Assembly: GCA_016839655.1 (NCBI GenBank)
Contig: JAEOTW010000153.1
Span: 1 to 11,834 of the forward strand
Source of the DNA: Promethearchaeota archaeon
GTDB lineage: Archaea; Asgardarchaeota; Lokiarchaeia; Sigynarchaeales; SOKP01
Direction: 5' to 3'
DNA: 11,834 nucleotides
Of this stretch, positions 6,566-11,834 are shown piece by piece. Made by a program: the position numbers and the translations under genes. The notes under the pieces were generated by a model that did no database searches, had not been told where the DNA came from, and saw only the letters and a program-made list of their open reading frames with translations. Every line of letters starts with the position of its first letter. The stretch's first letter is position 1.

Positions 6566-8587
6566 CTATAAGTTTTTATGGATGAAAATATCTGTAAGAA
6601 GGAATTTGAGTGGGGGATTTTCCTTTAATTCTATAGTTTGATGAGTTCTATAAAAACTATTAAAAGTTTCTTTTATTTCATCTGAATTCTGAATTTGTTC
6701 GATAAAGCTATTTATCCTTTTTTGAGCTAGATATGATTCTCCTTTAAATAAATAACATATTGAAAATGTTTCAAATGATTTCATCAAGACGGTATGTCGA
6801 CCAAATTTAGCACGCTCTAGTCCTTCAGAAAACAATTCACCGCTAAAAGAATTAAGAGCAGAGAGGAACCCTCCAACTAGATCATCTTCATGAGACCAAT
6901 CCTTAGAAAATATATGAGAAAACATTGTCACACCACCTTCAGCTAAGATTAAAATTAAGACTGGATCTTCATCAGAATTTTCTAGAGAACTTAAATCACG
7001 ATCCCAGAGCAAGCTTTTCATCTGATCATCTATTTGTGCCATTTCCATACGTTCACTTAAAGTTATCTCTTGTTCTTTCAGATTTTCCCATTTGCTTAAT
7101 TCTTTGAGTAAATTATCATGCTCAATTGAAATTTTCATAGCAAGGCGATGCATACCCTGTTTTTCAGCTATTTGTTGAGCTTGAGTAAGTAATCGTCTAG
7201 CTCCTTTTAGATCTAATGTTAATAATGCCAACTTGGCTTGTAATGTGTAAGTTTCAGCTAGAACCCAGTATGAGTTTGACTCTCTTGTAATATCTAATAA
7301 TTGAGTTATAAAAGTATTTATCTCATTAAGTACTTCGATAGAATTAGTAATTCTTAATTCATCTAATAGTAATTCACAAAGATTTAACAAAGCACTTATG
7401 TAAACATCACTTGCTAACATTTCACTGTGAATGATTTGTTTTAATAATTCTTCTGCTTTTGCCCGATTATGAATCCTTGAGCTTGCTTTTAAAACTACGG
7501 CTTTAGAAAAGAGATATTTTTGTTTAATCAATTTATTATCAGACTGTTCATTTAATTCTTCCAATTGTTCCAAATATCTCTGAGCCTGTTCCAAATCGCC
7601 CTTTAAAACAAATAATTCTATTTTATTACAGATGATCCCACATAAAAAAAATAAATTTTCAATTTCCTTTGCTACTTTAGAGGATCGTTCTAAATATTTA
7701 AAGGCTTGATCCAAATCACCTAGATAAAAGTAATTATTAGAAATATTAACGAGAATTGGAACAATCAATTGTTTATTATCAAATTTTTCAAATATCAATA
7801 AGGCTTGTTTATTATATATTTGTGATTGCTCATAATCACCTTTTAAAAAATAAATAATCCCTAAATTCATGAGATTAAATGAAATGATTTGCTGGGCGTT
7901 GATTTCCTCCGCCAGCGTTTGACAGCGCTGAGCGTATATAAGAGCTTGATCGGTATCAATTTTTAACCAGGCATAATGAGCTCCAATTAAAAAGAGAGAT
8001 TCAACAATTTCATGTTTCTTTCCAAATTTTTCACGGATTTCTAGACTATGTTTCGCATATTCTAAGCCCTGAGCTGAATTACCTTGAAAATAGCAAACAC
8101 CTGATTTAATAAAATCTATTGATGCCAGTCTTAGATCAATTTCAATAGATTTCTTTTTTCTGAAAGGTTTAATTAAATCTTCGCATTTCCCTATTAAATC
8201 TAAAGTTTTTTCCAAATTCCCTAACCACATAGTGGCAAACGCTATATTTACAAGAGCGTCAATTGAATAAAGATTATCTCGCAATCTCTGACTTTCTTGA
8301 TAAGCTTGCTCGCCAATTTTAATACTTTCCTCATAATTCGCCATTTTATTTAAAAGAGAACTTTTAAGAATGTGAAGTGTTAGTTGATCAGAAGCTGATA
8401 AACTCTCTTCTTCTAAATTGTTCAATATTAATAGTACTTCATCATATTTTCCAGAGTTCATTAATTCTTCTGCATTATTTAATTCTCGCGATTTTGATAT
8501 AATTTCATGCTTACTTCGTGGAAAAAAATATTCTTTTAATTTTTTAAAAAATTCTTTCCCTTTTCCAGGTATTTTTTTTTCATTCAT
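6566..8587 (-). CDS. TPR-repeat protein with C-terminal longin-like domain
   Basis: The 673-residue protein begins with a basic stretch (about 1-35, KKIPGKGKEFFKKLKEYFF) and no signal peptide. Residues about 36-515 are a run of roughly 11-12 helix-pair repeats of about 40 residues with TPR spacing. The clearest are NLGIIYFLKGDYEQSQIYNK, NYFYLGDLDQAFKYLERS and LFVLKGDLEQAQRYLEQL. TPR arrays bind partner proteins. The last ~135 residues are different: two strands (VLILILAEGGVTMFSHIF), a helix (DDLVGGFLSALNSFSGELFS), three strands (to SICYLFKGES) and a long helix (YLAQKRINSFIEQIQ). This order, beta-beta-alpha-beta-beta-beta-alpha, is that of longin domains, which in eukaryotes and Asgard archaea act with small GTPases and membrane traffic. 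The fold assignment is my inference. The protein is probably a cytosolic or membrane-associated scaffold. Its partner is unknown. Confidence 0.88.
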   Translation of the reverse strand: MNEKKIPGKGKEFFKKLKEYFFPRSKHEIISKSRELNNAEELMNSGKYDEVLLILNNLEEESLSASDQLTLHILKSSLLNKMANYEESIKIGEQAYQESQRLRDNLYSIDALVNIAFATMWLGNLEKTLDLIGKCEDLIKPFRKKKSIEIDLRLASIDFIKSGVCYFQGNSAQGLEYAKHSLEIREKFGKKHEIVESLFLIGAHYAWLKIDTDQALIYAQRCQTLAEEINAQQIISFNLMNLGIIYFLKGDYEQSQIYNKQALLIFEKFDNKQLIVPILVNISNNYFYLGDLDQAFKYLERSSKVAKEIENLFFLCGIICNKIELFVLKGDLEQAQRYLEQLEELNEQSDNKLIKQKYLFSKAVVLKASSRIHNRAKAEELLKQIIHSEMLASDVYISALLNLCELLLDELRITNSIEVLNEINTFITQLLDITRESNSYWVLAETYTLQAKLALLTLDLKGARRLLTQAQQIAEKQGMHRLAMKISIEHDNLLKELSKWENLKEQEITLSERMEMAQIDDQMKSLLWDRDLSSLENSDEDPVLILILAEGGVTMFSHIFSKDWSHEDDLVGGFLSALNSFSGELFSEGLERAKFGRHTVLMKSFETFSICYLFKGESYLAQKRINSFIEQIQNSDEIKETFNSFYRTHQTIELKENPPLKFLLTDIFIHKNL

Positions 8588-8703
8588 AATAGAGTGAAAC
8601 CAGATTATATTTAGATTTTTAGACAGTTTTTAATCAAATTATATTTATAAATAAATAGATTATGATTATTATTATAAATTCGATAGTATTAGGATTACTA
8701 AAA

Positions 8704-8712
8704 TATATAAAA
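8704..8712 (+). promoter_or_regulatory. TATA-like box of the HAD phosphatase gene
   Basis: TATATAAAA is the strongest TATA match in the window. Its centre lies 33 bases before the ATG at 8741, giving a leader of about 6-8 bases. It is only 9 bases before the alternative TTG at 8717, which argues for the ATG as the start. Confidence 0.45.
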
Positions 8713-8740
8713 AATCTTGTTTAATCTCTTTAAATATCTA

Positions 8741-9436
8741 ATGAAATTTGATTTTTATTTATTTGATTTAGATGGAACTTTGCTCCATCTTGGTAATATC
8801 GGAACTTATGTAGATCAGATATTAATAGAAACCTTTACAAGATTGGGAGCCACTAATCCTCCAAAAAAGAATGAAAAATATAAACTATGGTCTCCAGAAG
8901 AAGACTTCTTTGAAGTCTTAAAAGAATGGGGTGTCAAGAATCCTCAGAATTTTTGGAAGGTTTTTGATGAGATAGATTTTAATTTAAGAAAAAAGCTAAT
9001 AGAAAAGAGTCAGGTTTTCCTATATAAAGATGTTTATAATATATTAGAAAGAATTCATCATCACAAAAATAATAAAAAACTCGCAATAGTTTCAAACACA
9101 GCATATTATATAGTTGAGTTTATATTGAAAAAATTTAATATCACTAGATTTTTTCATGAAACTTTTAGTTTAGGGTATTATACTAATGATCAAGAACTAG
9201 CCAAACCGTCTCCAAAAGGCGTTCTCACGATATTGGATAAATTTAATTATGATCCAAAAGAATCAAAAGCTCTTTTCGTTGGAGACTCTAAATTTGATAT
9301 TATTGCTGCTAAAAAAGCTGGCATTTATGCTTGTTTAATAAGAAGGGAAATAAATACACATAATAAAAATTATAATAAATGGGAGATTCAGCCAGATTTC
9401 GTCATAGAAGGGTTGGATGAACTACTTCATTTGTAA
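8741..9436 (+). CDS. HAD-superfamily hydrolase, probable phosphatase
   Basis: All four HAD motifs are present in this 231-residue protein. Motif I is DLDGT, with nucleophile Asp9 and acid/base Asp11. Motif II is Ser118 in IVSNT. The motif III lysine is Lys155 in AKPSP. Motif IV is GDSKFD, with Asp182 and Asp186 for magnesium. The segment between motifs I and II (about 15-105) is helical and forms a C1-type cap, as in phosphoglycolate phosphatase-like enzymes. Such enzymes remove phosphate from small metabolites in the cytosol. The substrate cannot be read from the sequence. I chose the ATG at 8741 because it places motif I at residue 9, as is usual, and because the TATA-like box is too near the in-frame TTG at 8717. 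That TTG would add eight residues (MFNLFKYL). The gene is divergent from the TPR gene and stands alone before the MoxR unit. Confidence 0.93.
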   Translation: MKFDFYLFDLDGTLLHLGNIGTYVDQILIETFTRLGATNPPKKNEKYKLWSPEEDFFEVLKEWGVKNPQNFWKVFDEIDFNLRKKLIEKSQVFLYKDVYNILERIHHHKNNKKLAIVSNTAYYIVEFILKKFNITRFFHETFSLGYYTNDQELAKPSPKGVLTILDKFNYDPKESKALFVGDSKFDIIAAKKAGIYACLIRREINTHNKNYNKWEIQPDFVIEGLDELLHL

Positions 9437-9466
9437 TAATAGGAAATCTAAAAATTATTAACTTAA

Positions 9467-9502
9467 TCATTCAAAATTAATGAAATAATAGATATTGAAT
9501 GA
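9467..9502. repeat. Inverted repeat between the HAD and MoxR genes
   Basis: TCATTCAA (9467-9474) and TTGAATGA (9495-9502) are perfect 8-base inverted copies separated by 20 bases. It could be a regulatory site for the downstream unit or a 3'-end structure of the HAD transcript. In such AT-rich sequence an 8-base match has limited weight. Confidence 0.25.
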
Positions 9503-9531
9503 ATAAAATTAAATAATCAAACTGATTTTTA

Positions 9532-9539
9532 TTTAATAT
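9532..9539 (+). promoter_or_regulatory. TATA-like box of the MoxR/metallopeptidase unit
   Basis: TTTAATAT is centred 29-30 bases before the ATG at 9565, which again points to a transcript with almost no leader. The downstream metallopeptidase gene has no room for its own promoter in the 17-base gap, so this would drive both genes. Confidence 0.3.
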
Positions 9540-9564
9540 TGAAAATCTTAAGAGACTTGTCCAA

Positions 9565-11292
9565 ATGTCGACAAAATTAGGAGAGGAAGACGGTTTACGA
9601 AAAAAAGTGTGGAAAATTATCAATTTAATACAAGCGAACCAATTGTTTGTACACTATAAAGATTTGAGCATCAAATTCTTACCTAAAAAGAGTAAAAAAG
9701 TAAATACAAAATTATTACCTGAAATATTATCATTATGCATCCTTAATGCTATAGTTCCCAACTCCGCTATGTTATTGATTGGAGGACACGGAGGGGGTAA
9801 AACAACTCTTGTAAAGCTTCTAGGTAGGATGTTCACAGCAAATTCACTTAGCAATATTGAAAATTCAATCATCAGAGGGCATCCTCAACTGACTGAAGAG
9901 AAATTAATTGGTACATTAAAGTTAGGAAAATTAATGAAAGAAGGTGAAGAAGTGGTAGTATGGAGACAATTTGTTACAAATTTTTGGAAAATTATTGACG
10001 AGGTGAATCGGCTAACTCCATATGCTCAAGACATCTTATTATCTTTGCTTGCTGAGGGAACAGTTAAATACTACGACTCGATAGCAACTATTAATAAATT
10101 TTGTCTATTTGCAACGATTAATCCTCATGATGTTGGAACTTTTGAACTATCTCAACCATTTTTAGATAGATTTGGAATTTCAGTTCCAATATCAATGCCG
10201 AGCAGTCATGATTTACAACTTATCTTAACAGGAAAAGATGAGAAATATTCGGGGATGGATGAATTAATTCAAGTTCCCGAAATATTAACTATTGATGAAT
10301 TGATGGAAATTTGGTATTACGTGAATAGAGTCTCATTCACTCCTGAAGTTAATAATTATATCCACGCTATAATAAGAGAATTTACACTTTGTTCAAGAGT
10401 AGACAAGGGTAATACTGAAGACATAAAACCTAGCACTGGATTATGTTCAGGCTGTCATTTCAATACAGCTCAAAATATCTGCAACAAAATTGATTCGATT
10501 CTAAGTGTAAGGGTTGCTAAAGATCTTTTAAGGTATTCTAAAGCTTTAGCATGGTTATTGGGAATAGATAAGATCGATGTTAATATTGTAAATACTATAG
10601 CACCATATGTAATTTCACATAGAACAATTTATGTAAAAAGGGAAATAGATAAGTCTCCGTATTTTGGAAATAAGTATGAGTTTTCTAAGAATATTTTAAC
10701 AACAGTTCAAAAAAGGTTTAAAAATCGTGAAATCTGCTATGAAATCGCTGATAGATTTCGAGGAGGAAATCCTAATGAAATTGATTTAGCAGAGTTAAAA
10801 AAGTTTGAAAAGAATGATTTAATTGTACAATACGATTTAATCCCGTTTGTAACTTCTGTTAATAACAAGGAATATTCTCCGATTGCCCAACAAATACAAC
10901 AAGTTGTAAAAAAAGGAGATATTAATAAGTTAGCTGAAATAAGAAATAATCTTTTAGAAGAAATCAATTTCCCAAATAGAGGAGACTTAATTGAATGGTG
11001 TAATCGAGAACTTTTTAGACAAACAGTTACCGATTATGTTATTAAATATTCTTATTGGAAAGAAGTATGGGCAGATATCGCGGCTGAATTCTCTAATTTA
11101 GATCAACCATTGAAGGAAGCGTTTAGTCAAAGACAAACTAAACAAATTCGTACAGAGGATATGCTAATTGAAATTAATGTGACAGGGACTAAAGAAGACT
11201 CGTTAGTAAATATTCAAATTTCTGGTGGATCTGAAGCTTTAAGACTAAAAACAATTTTAGATAATTTTGAATACATGCTAAAGGAAGAATAG
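9565..11292 (+). CDS. MoxR-type AAA+ ATPase with four-cysteine lid insertion and long C-terminal extension
   Basis: MoxR ATPases are AAA+ machines that remodel or activate partner proteins, often with von Willebrand A or metallopeptidase partners encoded next door. Here the Walker A loop is GGHGGGKTT (73-81), Walker B is IIDEVNR (143-149), sensor 1 is FATINPHD (182-189) and the arginine finger is in FLDRFG (Arg202). The lid is recognisable from SVRVAKDLLRYSKALAWLLG onward, which corresponds to the usual GASPRA helix. Just before it is an insertion with cysteines at 276, 294, 297 and 306 (CX17CX2CX8C) that normal MoxR proteins lack, a likely zinc or iron-sulfur site. At 575 residues it is far longer than the usual 300-350: residues about 360-575 form a helical extension with no family I recognise. 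The next gene starts 17 bases later and encodes an HEXXH protein, so the two probably work together. Confidence 0.92.
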   Translation: MSTKLGEEDGLRKKVWKIINLIQANQLFVHYKDLSIKFLPKKSKKVNTKLLPEILSLCILNAIVPNSAMLLIGGHGGGKTTLVKLLGRMFTANSLSNIENSIIRGHPQLTEEKLIGTLKLGKLMKEGEEVVVWRQFVTNFWKIIDEVNRLTPYAQDILLSLLAEGTVKYYDSIATINKFCLFATINPHDVGTFELSQPFLDRFGISVPISMPSSHDLQLILTGKDEKYSGMDELIQVPEILTIDELMEIWYYVNRVSFTPEVNNYIHAIIREFTLCSRVDKGNTEDIKPSTGLCSGCHFNTAQNICNKIDSILSVRVAKDLLRYSKALAWLLGIDKIDVNIVNTIAPYVISHRTIYVKREIDKSPYFGNKYEFSKNILTTVQKRFKNREICYEIADRFRGGNPNEIDLAELKKFEKNDLIVQYDLIPFVTSVNNKEYSPIAQQIQQVVKKGDINKLAEIRNNLLEEINFPNRGDLIEWCNRELFRQTVTDYVIKYSYWKEVWADIAAEFSNLDQPLKEAFSQRQTKQIRTEDMLIEINVTGTKEDSLVNIQISGGSEALRLKTILDNFEYMLKEE

Positions 11293-11309
11293 ATAAATTT
11301 AACGGTAAG

Positions 11310-11834
11310 ATGATTCAATCTAGAAGAAGAAAAGGTAAAAAAATAAATAAAGAGCTCACAGAAAAGGAAAAGAAAACAATAGAGTTAGCTAATGTTGCAT
11401 GGAGTAAGACGTTAAAGGAATTTTATTATCCTCCATTAAACGATCCTAATTATGTATTTGATTACACGCACTTAGAGGGTTTTTATATCGATCCTGAACA
11501 CCGATGGCAAATAACAATGAATCTAGCTAATACACCTATATTGAAAGATGATCAAGAATATATTAACTATTTTTACATAATCTCTCTTCATGAAGTATCT
11601 CATTATCAAATTATTCCTTACGATGGTCTGACTCACGCTAAATTATTAAGAGCCGCTATGACCCATGTGAATCAAAATTATGCTCCTATTGTTGTAAATA
11701 TTTTTGCTGATTTGGTTATTGACACTAAATTATACCAGAAATATTCTAATCTCATTGAATGGGAAATGGCTGAAACCTATAAACATATCACAAATAAAGG
11801 CCCAGTAAGTAATTTTAGTAAATTTTTATTTCGA
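11310..11834 (+). CDS. HEXXH metallopeptidase-like protein, partner of the MoxR ATPase; 3' end cut by window edge
   Basis: The frame is open for 175 codons from the ATG at 11310 to the last base of the window, with no stop, so the protein continues. A very basic N-terminus (MIQSRRRKGKKINKE) is followed by a helix and then the zinc-binding helix HEVSH (residues 94-98), where two His bind metal and Glu95 is the expected catalytic base. About 30 residues later comes NIFADLVID (130-138). The families of putative metallopeptidases paired with MoxR ATPases (DUF2201-like, often with a C-terminal VWA domain) have a similar N-x-x-AD-x-VI segment after HEXXH, and its Asp is a candidate third ligand. 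I infer membership from this order of motifs. GGTAAG before the ATG is a weak ribosome-binding match. Whether a VWA domain follows lies outside the window. It may be a peptidase or a non-cleaving metal-binding adaptor. Confidence 0.87.
   Translation, partial: MIQSRRRKGKKINKELTEKEKKTIELANVAWSKTLKEFYYPPLNDPNYVFDYTHLEGFYIDPEHRWQITMNLANTPILKDDQEYINYFYIISLHEVSHYQIIPYDGLTHAKLLRAAMTHVNQNYAPIVVNIFADLVIDTKLYQKYSNLIEWEMAETYKHITNKGPVSNFSKFLFR

Noticed and set aside
8717..8740. TTG at 8717 as the start of the HAD phosphatase.
   Set aside because: It lies too close to the TATA-like box at 8704-8712 for normal initiation and adds eight residues before a motif I that usually sits within about ten residues of the N-terminus.
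9654..10967. Minus-strand open frames of 72 and 76 codons within the MoxR-type gene.
   Set aside because: They are antisense to conserved Walker and lid regions and have no support of their own.
1..11834. Search by eye for tRNA or rRNA genes, CRISPR repeats, transposase genes and long terminal repeats.
   Set aside because: No clover-leaf pattern with a GTTCGA-type loop in a spacer, no regularly spaced repeats, and no transposase or integrase motif. The spacers are short and AT-rich.

Overview
The window is AT-rich, tightly packed DNA that I read as archaeal and most probably from an Asgard (Lokiarchaeia-like) genome. The archaeal reading rests on several signals. There are two ADP-forming acyl-CoA synthetase alpha-type proteins. 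There is a GatC amidotransferase subunit, TTG is used as a start codon, and TATA-like boxes often sit about 26-31 bases before start codons with no clear Shine-Dalgarno sequence. The Asgard placement is weaker. It rests on the very low GC and on a long TPR protein that ends in a longin-like module. No rRNA, tRNA, CRISPR array, insertion sequence or phage gene is visible, and no gene-free stretch exceeds 300 bases.

Region 1 (1-2770, plus strand): two tandem paralogues of the alpha part of NDP-forming acyl-CoA synthetase, the first cut by the window edge. Both keep the phosphorylatable histidine. Neither carries the ATP-grasp (beta) part, and no beta gene lies in the window. Region 2 (2911-3909): an unrecognised 332-residue protein that starts with TTG and converges on gatC (3914-4222, minus) with a gap of only 4 bases.

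Region 3 (4223-6096): the 256-base divergent spacer between gatC and a PadR-type repressor gene holds three CAGT...ACTG palindromes that look like operator sites. The PadR gene is followed by a radical SAM enzyme. Its CX3CX2C motif lies upstream of its first ATG, so its start is ATT or a TTG that would need a one-base shift. Region 4 (6196-8587): a small four-cysteine protein converges on a 673-residue TPR protein whose last ~135 residues have the strand/helix order of a longin domain.

Region 5 (8741-11834, plus strand): a HAD-family phosphatase, then a two-gene unit that runs off the right edge. The first gene is an unusually long MoxR-type AAA+ ATPase with a four-cysteine insertion in its lid. 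The second, 17 bases later, is an HEXXH metallopeptidase-like protein. This AAA+/metallopeptidase pair is the best candidate in the window for an uncharacterised system: a remodelling ATPase, possibly metal- or redox-sensing, working on or with a zinc-peptidase-like partner.
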